A stretch of DNA of 64,000 bases from Heterohyrax brucei (Eukaryota; Chordata; Mammalia; Hyracoidea; Procaviidae). The translations under genes were made by a program, and so were the position numbers. The stretch spans positions 22,638,001 to 22,702,000 of the forward strand of contig CM053152.1 of assembly GCA_028571685.1 (NCBI GenBank), read 5' to 3'. Below, piece by piece: positions 10,400 through 22,411 of this stretch; within the stretch, counting starts at the first letter, position 1, and each line of letters begins with the position of its first letter. Under the pieces are notes generated by a model. It ran no database searches. It worked only from the letters and a program-made list of their open reading frames with translations, and had not been told where the DNA came from.

Positions 10400-13300
10400 T
10401 TTTCCTCGTGTTTTATGAGATGCTTCACAGTCATTTTTCTTTAATGTTGTATAATCCTTTATTGTATATATGTATCACAGTTTGTTTATCCAAACTGGTA
10501 ACTGGTTATCTGGTAACAGGCATCCAGATTGATTCCATCTTTTTACTATTGTGAACACTGCTTTAATTAACATGGGTATGGAAATATCTATTTGTGTGAT
10601 GATTCCTATTCCTGTAGGATATACTCCTAGCAGTGGAATTGCTGGATCATATGATATTTCTACTTCTAGCTAAGGAAGTGCTATATTGCTTTCCAAAACA
10701 GTTGTACCATTTTGCATTTCCACCAGTAGTGCATAAGAGTTCCAATCTTCCTACAATCTATTCCATATTTGTTATTTCCTGTTTTTGTGATTTGTTCCAG
10801 TAGTGCTGGAGTGAGATGGTATCTCATGGTAGTTTTGATTTGTATTTCTCTAATGGCTAGTGATGGCAAGCATTTCCTCATGTGTCCGTTGGCTGCTTCA
10901 ATGTGTTCTTCAGAGAAGTGTCTGTTCATTTTGTTTCTACATTGTCCTTTCATTTTTGTCTTTTTGTTGTAGAAGTTTGGATTTTCTTGTCGACTTTAGA
11001 GATTAGAATTTTGTATAATTTGTATTAGCCAAAAATTGTTTCCCAGTCCTTGAAAACAAAAACTCAAGCATTTAGTTTTCAGAAGATTTATTTTATAATC
11101 TAGCTTATCTTCTGGAGTTTGCTGTTGGTTATGGTTTGTATCCTATTAATGGTGTACATTAGGGGCTTCTGGCATTGATCTTATTTTTTTTCTATGAATT
11201 AGAATTTTGGGATTTATATTCAGGTCTTTGATCCATTTTAAACTAGATTTGTATATGGTGCAAGGTATGGGTCCTGTTTCTTTCTTTTTTTTTTATAGAC
11301 ATCCAGTTTTGCCAGCACCATTTGTTAAAAAGACTGTCTTTTTCCCCATTTGATGGACTTTGGGCCCTTGCTGAAGATCAGGTGACCACACACGGATGGA
11401 CTTATATCTGGGTTCTCAATTCTGTTCCATTGGTCAGTGTATCTGTTGTGTACTAGGCTGTTTTGAGAATTATAGCATTATACTGACTAGGTTCTGAGAT
11501 CAGATTGTGCCAGTCCTCCTACTTCACTCTTCCTCTTTAATAATGCTTTACTTATCTGGAGTTCCTTCCTTTCCTTATAGTTTTTTCACCTCTTTAAAGA
11601 ATGTTGTTGGTATGTGGATCAAGATTGCATGGTATCTGTAAATCACTTTGGGTAGAACTGTCATTTTCACAACATCAAGTCTACCTACGCATAAGCATGG
11701 CATGTTTCCTATTTTCACAGATCCATTTAAGTTTCTTAAAGTAGTGTTTTGTAGTTTTCTTTGTATGAATCTTTTACTTCCCTGGATAGATTTATTCCCA
11801 AGTATTCTACTTTTTAGCAGCTATTATAAATAGTACTGTTTTCCTGATTTTGTTTTCATTGTTCTCTTCATTGGTGTATATGAATCCAACTGATTTTTGT
11901 ATGTTTATCTTGTATTCTGCTATTCTGTTGAATCTTTCTATTAGTTCCGGTAGTTTTCTAGTGGAGTCTTTATAGTTTTATAAGTATAGTATCACATCAT
12001 TGTCAAATAGGTGTGTTTAATGTCTTCATTACCAATTTGGCTTCCCTGTATTTCTTTTTCTTGCCTTATTGCTCTAGCTAGGACTTTCAGCACAATGTTA
12101 AATAGAAGTGGTGATAAAAAGCATCCATATCTCTTTTTTGTTCTCAAGGGGAATGTTTTCAACATCTCACCATTAAGAATGATGTTGACCACTACCAGAC
12201 ACCAAAAGCTAGCAGGTTTCCTAAATTCAACACAATACTTTGAAAGTCAGAGCAGCAGGGACAGGGGTCCAGGGACCATGGTTTCAAAGGACATCTAGGT
12301 CAACTGGCATAACTAAGTTTTTTGTTGTTGTTTTCAAGAAAATTGTTCTGCATCACATTTGGGTGAGTGGCCTCCGGGATTTTAAAAAATAGAAAGCTCT
12401 CATCTATGTAGAATTAATTGGTCCTGATCTACCTGTAGCAGAGAAGACAGAAGGAAGATAATAGTTCAGGAGACAGAAGGTGCCAAATGATCAGAGACTA
12501 CATTAACATGAGACTAGAAGAGCTACATGGTGCTTGGCTACCACTAAAGACTGCCCTGACAGATAACACAGTATAGAGTCCCCAATACAAAGAGAGAAAA
12601 ATAGGAGTGCAGAACTAGAACTCTATTAAAAGACCACACATGACGGTCCAATGTCCTAGGTGGTCCACTGAGAATATGGCCTATGGACTCACTGCTAGGC
12701 CAGAGCTGAAAGCAGTATGGAAGCCAACTCTTCAGACAGAAACTGGACTGAATAAAAAGACATAGAGTGATGCCTGTGAAGTGTGTGCTTCTAGGTTTAA
12801 ATATATAAAGAAAGCTGTAGAGCAGATCCTTTCTAGAGCTGATAGGATGGCAGAAAGGAGGGGACAGGGGTTGGTTAAATGAATGTGAGAAGTACAGGGT
12901 AGAAAGGAGGACTGTGTTGTCACAGGGTTAAGACAGCAACTAATGCTGCACAGAGGTTTGTGTGTGTGGTTTTATATGGCAAGTTAACGTGGATTGTAAA
13001 CTTTCACCTAAAGCACAATAAAAAAAGAACAATGTTGACTGCTGGTTTTGTGTAGATGCCCTTCATAATTTTGAGAAATTTCCTTTCTATACCTATTTTA
13101 TTGAGACTTTTAGTCAAGAACACTTGTTGGAATTTGCCAAAATCATTTTATTCATCAATTGAAATGATCATGTGATTCTGTACTTTTATTTATGTGTTGG
13201 ATTACACAGATTGATTTCCAAATGCTGAACCATCCTTGCATATCTGCTATGAATTCCCCTCAGTCATGATGCAGTGTATTTTGATACAATGCTGAATTCT

Positions 13301-14187
13301 GTTGGCTTGAATTTTGTTGAGAATTTTTACATGAGAAAAATTCTCACTGTGCATGACAAATTCATTACAGATATTGGTCTGTAATTTTCTTTTCTGTGGT
13401 GTCTTTGCCCTGTTTTTGCACCAAAGTTATGCTAGCTTCACAGAATGAATTCAGAAGTATCACTTCCTTCTCTACAATCTGAAACAGTTTGAGTAGTACA
13501 GGTGGAAGCTCTTCTCCGAATGTTGGTACAATTCTTCAGTGACACCATCTGGGCCAGGAGTTTCTTTTGTTAGGAGTTTTTTTTTAATTACCTCTTCAAT
13601 CTCTTCTCTTGTTATGGGTCTGCTCTGATTTTCAACACAATTCTGTGTTATTTTGGGTGAGTAGTGTATTTCCAGAAATCTGTCCATTTCCTGTCTTTCA
13701 CATGGTTGGGAGTTTTTCATAACACTCTGGTATAACGATCTTTTCTGTTTCAGCTGGGTGTGCTGTAATGTCCTCCATTTCATTTCTTATTTGGGTTATT
13801 TGCATCCTCTCCTGTTTTAATTTTGTCAGTTTGACCACTAGTTTGTCAATTTTGTTTCTCCTTTCAAAGAACCAACTTTTGGTTTTGTTGATTATTTCTA
13901 TTGTTTTTCTATTCTCTATTTCATGTAATTCTGCTCTGATCTTTACCATTTCCTTTCTTCTAGAGGCTGTGAACTTCTTTTCTTGCTCTCTTCCTACTTG
14001 TTTAGGTTTTATAGCTACTGTTTAGACCTTGTCCCTTTCTTCTTTTTTAATATGTGCATCTATTGCTATAAACTGACCTCTGAGGACTGCCTTTGCTGTG
14101 CCCCAAAGATTTTGGGATGATGTGTTTTCACTTGTTTGATTCTAGGAAACTTTTTATTCCATATTTGATTTTTTTCTTCTTTTTTGG
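10400..14187 (-). pseudogene. L1 ORF2 remnant (reverse transcriptase), heavily degraded
   Basis: Short open stretches encode L1 reverse transcriptase pieces, for example [28 protein letters not shown] (about 12.1 kb, longer motif given in part only by its core [12 protein letters not shown]) and EEIEEVIKKKLLTKETPGPDG (core TKETPGPDG, about 13.55 kb). Many stops and frameshifts; no product expected. Confidence 0.7.
12190..13026 (+). mobile_element. L1 3' end, sense, inserted in the antisense L1
   Basis: The sequence from 12190 matches the sense L1 3' UTR at 34.4-35.18 kb (for example CAACTCTTCAGACAG at 12726) and ends with AATAAAAAAAG. Flanks GAATGATGTTGAC (12177-12189) and GAACAATGTTGAC (13027-13039) form an imperfect 13-bp duplication. 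A 5'-truncated insertion without ORF2. Confidence 0.8.
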
Positions 14188-14733
14188 TATCTTCCTTATC
14201 TAGTGCTGCTTTAATAGGAATACCGTACGTACATGGTTTTAACAAAGAGAAATTTATTCTCTTATGTCCTGGTAGGCTACCAGCTATGAGGGAAAGCTTT
14301 CACTCTCTGTCAGCTCTGGAAGAAGGTCCCTATGTTACATCAGTCTTCCTTTGGTTTCAAAACATGTCAGCACAGGAACCTCAGATCCAAAGGACATACT
14401 CTGCTTCCAGTACTGTTTTCTTGGTGATAGGAGGTGCCCCAATTCTCTGATTAATTCCTTTTCCTTTTATCTTTTGTAGGATGAAAGATGGTAAAAACCA
14501 TATCCCAGGGAAGCTCCCTTTACATTGGATCAGGGAAGTGAGCTTAATAAAGGTGTTACAATCCCCCACCTTAATCCTGTTTAACAAAGTCCAGTCTCGC
14601 TCCATTAGTCACAGAAATTAGTGTTTATAACATAAGAAAATGACAGAATGAAGGACAACCACACAATACTGGGAATCACGGCCCAGCTAAACTGCTACGT
14701 ATTTTTTGCAGGGATACAACTTAATCCATGACA
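14188..14733 (-). mobile_element. ERVL-MaLR LTR, antisense
   Basis: Same LTR family as at 18.8 kb; on the minus strand it starts TGTCATGGATTAAG. It lies between the 5' end of one antisense L1 copy and the continuation of another L1 3' UTR, so it is part of a nest. A solo fossil; the duplication at its ends is not clear. Confidence 0.75.
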
Positions 14734-14860
14734 GTGAGCCAGAACACTGTTCCACATTGTTCTCCAGCTTTGTCTAGGGTCCTGTGTTGTGATTTCTGTC
14801 ACAGCAGTCAATGGTGGTAGCCAGGCATTAGCTAGTTGTGTTGGACTCAGTCCCATACTA
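14734..14860 (-). mobile_element. L1 3' UTR piece, antisense (continuation of the outer copy)
   Basis: GTTCTCCAGCTTTGTC...GTTGTGTTGGACTCAGTC matches the L1 3' UTR at 9770-9880 and follows on from the break at 9418. Confidence 0.65.
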
Positions 14861-15867
14861 GGTATATGGTATGAGGGTCCCCGTTAGGTAGATTCTAGAA
14901 ACCTACATGTTAACACATTATCTATATTATTTTAAAGCCCACTAAAGTTTCAGAAACAGTAAAAGAGTCCCATATTTACAAAACAGATTGAGCAAGTGTA
15001 TGATTCCCTCCAAAATTTGACCCATTATCACTCTAAGAAAAATAATCTCAAATGTACATGCTCAGTCAATCTTGTTTCAGCATTAACATCATTATAGACA
15101 ACAATATAAAATGAATCTGACTGTCCATCCATGCAAACTTTTAAAATTTAAATTTTCCACTAATAAACTATTCATTGAATATAGTAAGATGGAAACCCAT
15201 AATTCCCCCTTTTTCACTTTGTTTGATTTTTCTTTGGAAAACAGAGGCTAAGAACCTTCATTTTGCATTAATTCTTATTTGGGAAGTCCTGTGGAAACCC
15301 TGGTGGCATAGTAGTTAAGTGTCACATCTGCTAACCAAAAGTGTGGCAGTTCATATCTTCCAGGAGCTCCTTGGAAACTCTATGGGACAGTTCTACTCTG
15401 ACCTATAGGGTCACTGTGAGTCAGAATTGACTCGATGACAGTGGCAATGGCTTTATGGGACAAGAGTGGAGGGTTAGGAAAAGGAAGGAGGGAAAGCCAA
15501 TTTAAGAATGCATTTTTTTAGTTTCTTTCTTGGTACCTTATTAGAGGACATGAAGTTACTACTTCACAATTACCTATCAGAGGGCAGAAGAGAGAATCAT
15601 TTATCCACCAGTTCTGACTTGCACTGGTAAAGGTTGCCTCAGAAGTTAATTTTCTCACACTTCCAGGTTGTGCATGTGTTTCCAGTGGCTTCAGGTAGAA
15701 CTCCTGGGCAGAAAGGTAGGAACTCTCAGGTTTCACCTGCATGAATCTGGTTACTACCACAATGTCTGAGGCAGGAGCACTTAAGAGGTGACAGATACAC
15801 CACAATTACATATAGGATAAATTCAAACTCTGTTTTCCTTAGTTCTATGAATACAAACATTTTTATG
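14861..15867. other. Mostly unique sequence with one AfroSINE
   Basis: Outside the SINE at 15293 nothing is recognised. Confidence 0.5.
15293..15452 (+). mobile_element. AfroSINE
   Basis: Complete copy: GAAACCCTGGTGGCATAGTAG, CTATGGGACAGTTCTACTC, GAGTCAGAATTGACTCGATG. Confidence 0.85.
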
Positions 15868-17404
15868 CTTAAGCTTATTTTTGCTGCCACTGTGTTGATC
15901 CATCATGCCAAGCATCTTCCTCTTTTTCACTGCCCTCCACTCTACCAAACATGATGTCTTTCTCCAGGGACCGATCCTTTCTGACAACATGTCCAAAGTA
16001 TATAAGACACAGTCTCACCATCTTTGCTTCCAAGGAGCACTCTGGTTGTCCTTCTTCGAGAACAGATCTGTTGTTCTTTTGGCAGTCCATGGTACATTCA
16101 ACATTCTTCTCCAACATCACCAAAGGCATCAATTCTTCTGTCTTCTTTGTTCACTGTCCAGCATTCACATGCATATGATGTGACTGAAAATACCATGGCT
16201 TGGATCAGGTGTACTTTAGTCTTCAAGGTGACATCTTTATTTTCAATACTTTAAAGAGATCCTTGGCAGCCAATTTTCCCAGTGCAACGAGTCTTTTGAT
16301 TTCTTGACTGCTGGGCACTGATTGCGGAATCAAGTAAAATGAAATCCTTGACAAACTCAGTCCTTTCTCCATTTATCACGGTGTTGCTTACTGGTCCAGT
16401 TGTGAGGACTTTTGTTTTCTTGATGTTGAGGTGCAACCCATACTGAAAGCTGTGGTCCTTGATCTTCATCAATAAGTGTTTCAAATCTTCTTCACTTCGG
16501 GCAAGTATGGTGGTGTCATCTATGTAATACAGGTTGTTAACACAACCCTCATGCACACCTTTCCTGACTTTAAACCATGCAAAGTCCCCTTGTTTTGTTC
16601 ACATGACTGTCTCTTGATCCATATATAGATTCCTTTACAGCACAATTAAGTGTTCTGAAATTCTAATTCTCCACAATGTTAACCATAATTTATTATGATC
16701 CACATGGTCATATGCCTTTACGTAGTCAATGAAATCTAAGTGAACATCTTTCTGGTATTCTCTGCTTTCAGCCAAGATCCATCTGACATCAGCAAAGATA
16801 GCCCTGTTTACATGTCCTCTTCTGAATCCAGCTTGAATTTTGGCAGTTCCTTTTCAGTATACCGTTGCGGTCGTTTTTGAATGATCTTGAGCAAAATTTT
16901 ACTTGTGTATGATATTAATGATATTGTTCAGTAATTTTTGCATTTGGTTGGATCACCTTTCTTTGGAATTGGCATAAATATGGATCTTTTCCACTCAGTT
17001 GGCCAGGTAGCTATTCTCCAGATTTCTTGGCATAGACAAGTAAGCACTTCCAGCACTGCATCTGTTTGTTGAAATATCTCAAATGATACTCCATCAATTC
17101 CTGGAGACCTGTTTTTTGCCAATGCTTTCAACTGTTTTTTGCCAGTGCTTTCAGCTTCAACTTCTTCCTTCAGTACCATTGGTTTCTGATCACATGCTTC
17201 CTCTGCAAATGGCTGAACATCGACCAGTTCTTTCTTATATAATGACTCTGTGTATTCCTTCCACCTTCTTTTGATGCTCCTTGAGTCGTTCAGTATTTTC
17301 CCTGTAGAATCCTTCACTATTGTAACTTGAGGCTTACAGTCTCTAGAAACTTGCAGGCTTACAGTCTCTAGAACTAGTGATTTCCCACAGCAGGACATCT
17401 GCAC
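15868..17404 (-). mobile_element. RTE (BovB-like) LINE, antisense, 5' truncated
   Basis: Minus-strand reading frames give RTE reverse transcriptase blocks. From 17.4 kb down: SRSIKRRWKEYTESLYKK, KNRSPGIDGVSFEI, EWKRSIFMPIPKKGDPTKC and YIDDTTILARSEEDL (the catalytic box, with I at the second position). Last is the C-terminal FGHVVRKDRSLEKDIMFGRVEG. The family carries an APE endonuclease and reverse transcriptase in one protein. Endonuclease and 5' UTR are absent. There are several frameshifts, plus two short tandem duplications at 17.1 and 17.35 kb. Confidence 0.85.
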
Positions 17405-17546
17405 ATGCGTCAGTGGAGCAGTAGTTAAGAACTTGGCTGCTAACCAAAAGATGAATAGTTCAAATCCACTATCTGCTCCTTGGAAACCCTATGTGACAGT
17501 TCTACTCTGTCCTATAGGTCACTCAACAGCAAAGGGTTTTTGGTTT
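17405..17546 (+). mobile_element. AfroSINE
   Basis: Head GGAGCAGTAGTTAAGAACTTGG to tail CAACAGCAAAGGGTTTTTGG; abuts the 5'-truncated end of the RTE copy. Confidence 0.8.
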
Positions 17547-17589
17547 CTGCCATAGCAGTCTTCCACCACCCTGCTTCCAGTACATAAGC

Positions 17590-18070
17590 TGCTTGAACCT
17601 TCTGTGGAGTCCTTTTTTCTTCTTCTTTTTAAACATTTATTGTTCTTGAAGTGAAAATTTACTGTATTATCCTGTAAGTAAAAATTTACAGTCCAAATCA
17701 ATCTGCCATATGAAACCCCACACCCCCACTACTATGCAACTCTAACTTCCCTCCCTCCCACCCCCACCCCACCCCTTGTGACAGCACACCCCTCCTGTCC
17801 ACCCTATACTTTCTGTATCCATTCAATGACTCCTGTCCCCCTCCTCCCTCTCATCTCACTTCTGGACAAGAGATGCTCAGCCTCATGTATATATTTAAGA
17901 AGTACATTCTTTGCCAGCATTACTCTGTCTTATAGTCCAATCCAATCTTTGTCTGAAGAGTTGGCTTAGATACTGGTTTCAGCTCTGGGCTAACAGAGAG
18001 TCTGGGGACATGTCTTCAGAGGACTATGCAGTGTCACAGACCATCAATTATGGTCTTTTAATAGTTCTAG
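17590..18070 (-). mobile_element. L1 3' end, antisense, strongly 5' truncated
   Basis: A T/C-rich run at about 17610 is followed by L1 3' UTR like that at 39.1-39.5 kb (GTGACAGCAC..., ATAGTCCAATCCAATC..., CATCAATTATGGTCTTTTA). No ORF2. Confidence 0.6.
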
Positions 18071-18091
18071 TTCTCCATACCCATTTTTCTC

Positions 18092-18262
18092 CTACTATTA
18101 AGGAATTTCACATACATTATTTCACTCTTATAACAACCTCTTTGAGCACTGTCAGTAGGGAAGTAACAGTTGTCTAGGAAACATGCAAATAATCAGAGAT
18201 AGGGTCAGAGCTTAAACACCACCCTATCTCCCAAGCTCAGGGCTCTTTCCACAGTACCATGA
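18092..18262 (-). mobile_element. MIR SINE
   Basis: Minus-strand MIR phrases: TTCACATACATTATTTCACT, CTTATAACAACCTC, GAGCTTAAACACCACCC. Confidence 0.6.
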
Positions 18263-18538
18263 GGCTGGGACTTTGGCTATAAGCCTTCACTGATTATAGA
18301 GCAAGATGACTTTTATCAAATGTCCATAACTATTATAAGGCAAGTAATGAACACATCCACTATAATGACAAAGAAATGCAATTATTCATGCAAGAAACTC
18401 TAAACAATGACCTGGGAGCCAACCATATTAACAGGTGCTTCATTCCAACTCTGACTGAAAGACCCCAGATTATTTTCATCTTCTCAGTGAGACACAAATT
18501 AAATTGCTATCTGATTTAAAAGACTTTGAGTGACCTAT

Positions 18539-18718
18539 TAAGGAGCCCCAGTGGTACAGTGGTCAAAATGCTCAGCTGCTTCTGGGGAAAATGATGTGAC
18601 AGTCTGCTTCCATAATGATTTACTGTGTTGAAAACACTACAGGAAGTTCTACTCTGTCCTATAGAGTCTCTGTGAGTTGGAATTGACTCCATGGCAACGG
18701 GTTTGGTTTTGGTTTTAA
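18539..18718 (+). mobile_element. AfroSINE, longer variant
   Basis: AGGAGCCCCAGTGGTACAGTGG head, GACAGTCTGCTTCCATAATG middle, and complete GGGTTTGGTTTTGG tail. Confidence 0.85.
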
Positions 18719-18794
18719 GAACCTACTATATAATGTGAAGTTTTCTAAAGTAAACAGAAAAATTTACTGAGTCTTAAGATTAGTCTTTAGGTAA

Positions 18795-19290
18795 TGTCTT
18801 AGTCATCTAGTGCTGCTTTAACAGAAATAGCACAAGTAGGTAGGTTTAAAAGGAGAAATTTTGTTTTGTTACAGCCCAGTAGGCTAAAAGTCCAAACTCA
18901 GAGTGTCAGCTCCAGGGAAAGGCTTTTCCTGCTGGCTCTGGAGGAAGATCTTTGTTGTCAATCTTTCCCTGAACTGGAAACTTCTGAGGCACAGGGACCC
19001 TAGTCCTTCCCAAAGGACATACCCAGTTTCAGGAACTGTCGTCTTGGTGGTAAGAGGTCCCCAAATCTCAGCTTTCCTCTCTTTACTTTATATCCCAAGA
19101 GGCTGCCCCAAGGCACAATATAATTCCACACATTGAGTCTTGCCCCCCCAACACAACTGCCACTCATCCTCCCTCATTAACATCACAAAGGCAAAGTTTA
19201 CAACATAAAGGAATATCATACAATACCAGGAATCATGGCCTAGGTAACCACCACACACATTTTTGGGTAGACACAATTCAATCCATCACA
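18795..19290 (-). repeat. 3' LTR of the MaLR fossil
   Basis: TG...CA ends on the minus strand (TGTGATGGATTG start, CTAAGACA end). Same family as the LTRs at 14188, 20226, 25486 and 27063. Confidence 0.8.
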
Positions 19291-20225
19291 TACCATCTTT
19301 GTCCTTGTAACATACAAAACATATTCACCCTATCATAGAAAAAGTCTTAAGTCCAAGTCCAAAATCTAGAAATTCTTCTTCAACTATGAAATCTGGAACA
19401 CAAATTAATCTATTTCCAAAATGCAATGGCAGAGCAGGCAAAAGCTAGACATTTCCATTACAAATGGGGAAAAATTGCAGGCACAGAAAGTATCTAACCG
19501 GCACCAAGCAAAATAACCGAACACATTACATTAGCCCTCAAGGCTTTGAAAATAATCTTCCATCCTCTGAGACATTTTACACAATGGCCCTGCCCTCCAG
19601 GCTCCGGGTATTGGCCACACATTCCAATTAAGTGAAGGCTCTTCAGCCCTGTGCTACAGCTCCACCTTCCAGGCCCACTGGAACAGCAACTGTGCTCCCT
19701 CAGCTTTAGGTACACCATTTCCTAGTTCAACTGAGTGGCAACTGCACCCTTAGGAATACCAAAGGCCATGGATCCACCCTTAGAGATCATGGCCATACCT
19801 TTTGAGACTGAGGCAACTCAGCTTCTTATGCTCCTTGTCTCTTCTGCTTCTGCTTCCTGTGTTCTCATAGCCAGAAACCCATGCCCACATCTGCCCTGCT
19901 GGGGCAAGTGTTCAGAGCTCTGTACCTCTACTGACTTAAGTGCCCAGAGGTACCCCGCTCTACCAAGAAGCCTCCTGCACACAGGCACTCAGCTTTCTCA
20001 TTGCAGGGGTCAGCTTCAGAGCTGTCTCACACTGGTCTGGTTCTGCTGCTGCCTGTCCACTGCTGCAGATGCTGATTCTCTGCTGCTTATTTCTCACTAT
20101 CCATGCCTTCTTTCGTGTTAACACTTTTTATTTCCTTCTGAGTTTTCCATCCATTTACAGTTTCAAAACCATTTCCACATTTTAGGTATCTGTTAGAGTA
20201 GCACCGCACTCTCGGTACTAAATTC
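19291..20225 (-). other. Internal region of the MaLR fossil
   Basis: Non-coding remnant of the MaLR internal region. Its part near 19960-20225 is shared with the piece at 25228-25485. Confidence 0.65.
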
Positions 20226-20720
20226 TGTCTTAGTCATCTAGTTCCACTTTAACAGAAACACCACAAGTGGCTGGCTTTAAAAAGAGAAATTTTATTTTGC
20301 CACAATCCAGTAGGCTCAAAGTCCAAACTCAGGGTGCCAGCTCCAGGGGAAGGCTTTTTCTGCTGGCTCTGAAGGAAGGTCTTTCTTGTCAGTCTTTCCC
20401 TGGACTGGAAGCTTGTGATGTGCAGAGACCCTGGTCCTTTCCAAAGGACACACTTAACTCCCAGCACTACTTTCTTGGTGGTATGAGGTCCCCAAATCTC
20501 CATTTGTCTCCCTTTCCTTTATATTCCAAGACGCTGCCCCAAAGCGCAATATAGTCCCACACATTGAGTCTTGCCCCATCAACACAACTGCCACCCATCC
20601 TCCCTCATTAACATCACAGCGTCAGGGTTTACAACATAAAGGAACATCACACAATACTGGGAATCATGGCCTAGCCAAACAACCACACTTTTTTCAGGGG
20701 ACACAACTCAATGCATGGCA
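20226..20720 (-). repeat. 5' LTR of the MaLR fossil
   Basis: Starts TGCCATGCATTGAG and ends CTAAGACA on the minus strand; same length class as its partner (495 against 496 bp). Confidence 0.8.
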
Positions 20721-22107
20721 GGTTGTAGTAACTGTTTTACCTTTATGACACTGTATTTTTAGGTTTAAAAGAGAATATTTGCTGAAAAAGTAGTTTGTAA
20801 TTTGTCACTGTCAATCTTTTTGGATCTACTTCCTATCAGTTTTAGATGAATTCTCAACTCAAAGATATTTCGGAGTACTACCAATAAATTTAAAAAGTAC
20901 AATTTCTATGATTTGCATTATCTTGTATTACTACTTAAGGCATCAATCATCGTATTCTTTAAAAAGAGTTTGGATAGGTGTATACATGGTTGAAAAGGAA
21001 CTATTGCTGACTATAATCATTTATTTAAATCTTGCTTTTTGTTGTTGTTGATATTTCAAATTCCTTAAAGCTTCTGACCATATAATTTATCATTCAAACC
21101 AAGACTTTTTAAAATAAAGGGGAAGGGAGCAATATTAATAATTAACCAGACCAACCAGGACTATTGCACTAAGCATAAACTAGGACTGTGGTAAATCAGC
21201 AACAATAGATTTGGGAAGAGGAAACTTATGTGTTTTAGCTTTACTATCCTAGGTAGTAAAGGAGCCCTGGTGGTGAGGCAATTAAAGCATCTGGCTGCTA
21301 ACTGAAGCTTGGTGTTTAGAATCTATCAGGTGCTCCACTGGAGAAAGATGTGGCTGTTTGCTTCCATAAATATTTACAGCCTATGAGGCAGCTCTACTCT
21401 GTCCTCTAAGGTCACTGTGAGTCAGAATCAGAATCAGTTTAACAGCAACTTTTTTTTAAATCATAAGTAGTTAAAAAAAATGTTACTAAGAGTGAGGTGA
21501 ATTGAAGCATAATTTACTTTCACTATAAATATCTAGTACTTTTTCATTCTATATAGATTAGATAAAACAAAAAGCCAAAGTTTTAAAGAGTCTAATTTTT
21601 CTACAGCATAGTTACAATGAACTGAATAAAGTCAGCCAGTGTATTTTAAGATATACCTATAGACTTGTGAAGCATAAGTATATTAAAGATCATAGCTATT
21701 TGCCAGTAGTGAACAGATTTATCAGTTCAGAGATGGAAATATTACTATTTAAGTCATATGTCATTATATTTTAAGTGGGCAAATCAAAGAATATTAAACA
21801 TGTATGCTCCTGTGAATCCATCAGGGAAAGAATTACAAGCTTCCAAGTGTCTGTGACTTGCTCCTACAGTTAACCTTTCATAAACTTTTTCCTTTTACAT
21901 TACTGCAAATATAGTTACCATAGCTTCTATCATGATAGCATTATGTATATGTTCACAGGATAATGCAATACAGTATTTTATATTTATTTATTGAGTGAAA
22001 GATAACATAAAGTTTAGTTTTTCGGGCTTCCCAAAATAAAATGAAATTTTCTACACTCCAGTATTAATGATCACACTTAAGCTCTTTATCAAGTCTACTA
22101 CAGTTTT
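20721..22107. other. AT-rich unique sequence with one AfroSINE
   Basis: Outside the SINE at 21259 no feature is seen. Confidence 0.5.
21259..21458 (+). mobile_element. AfroSINE, longer variant
   Basis: GGAGCCCTGGTGGTGAGGC head, GAAAGATGTGGCTGTTTGC middle; tail with GTCAGAATC duplicated once. Confidence 0.8.
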
Positions 22108-22309
22108 TACTGTTATTAGGTACCTTGAATTGGTTTTGACTCATAGTGAATGAATCCACATGACACAGGAGAATCGTCCACAGGATGTTTAGGCTGTAAT
22201 CCTTATGGAAGCAGAAAACATCATCTCTGTCTACTGAAGTTACCTGGTAGGTTCAAACTACCAATCTTTTGATAAACAGGTGAGCATTTAACCACTGCAA
22301 CACAAGAGC
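22108..22309 (-). mobile_element. AfroSINE, longer variant
   Basis: Minus-strand copy with GGCTGTAATCCTTATGGAAGC and CACTGCAACACAAGAGCT. Confidence 0.75.
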
Positions 22310-22411
22310 TGAACTGCCTCATCAGGTTTCCAAGGAGCAGCTGGTGGATTTGAACTGCCGATCTTTTGGTTAGCAGCCAAGTTCTTAACCACTGCACCAC
22401 CAGAGACACAG
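22310..22411 (-). mobile_element. AfroSINE, 3' truncated, abutting another
   Basis: GGTTTCCAAGGAGCAGCTGG to CACTGCACCACCAGAG; follows the preceding SINE with no gap. Confidence 0.75.

Larger units (their letters stand above)
9419..14187 (-). mobile_element. L1 LINE, antisense, 5' truncated (inner copy)
   Basis: T-rich start at 9419, 3' UTR to about 10.35 kb, then antisense ORF2 to 14187. On the minus strand the ORF2 shows TKETPGPDGV in the reverse transcriptase region (about 13.55 kb) and the C-terminal region near 10.7-10.9 kb. It has many stops. It is interrupted by a sense L1 3' end at 12190-13026 and stops at the MaLR LTR. Confidence 0.8.
18795..20720 (-). mobile_element. ERVL-MaLR fossil with both LTRs, antisense
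   Basis: Two similar LTRs in the same orientation (18795-19290 and 20226-20720) flank a 935-bp internal part. The internal region next to the right-hand LTR reads, on the minus strand, TTTAGTACCGAGAGTGCGG, followed by sequence like the start of MST/MLT internal regions. By eye about one base in six differs between the two LTRs over the first 260 bases, suggesting an age of tens of millions of years. It is broken, and the internal part is much shorter than a full MaLR. No coding gene is claimed. Confidence 0.85.

Noticed and set aside
15293-15370. tRNA-like sequences at the head of AfroSINEs and MIRs throughout the window
   Set aside because: They are SINE promoters fused to SINE bodies and tails; none forms a free tRNA gene with both arms and a terminator.
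19735-20121. 128-codon + strand ORF
   Set aside because: Lies antisense in the non-coding interior of a MaLR fossil.
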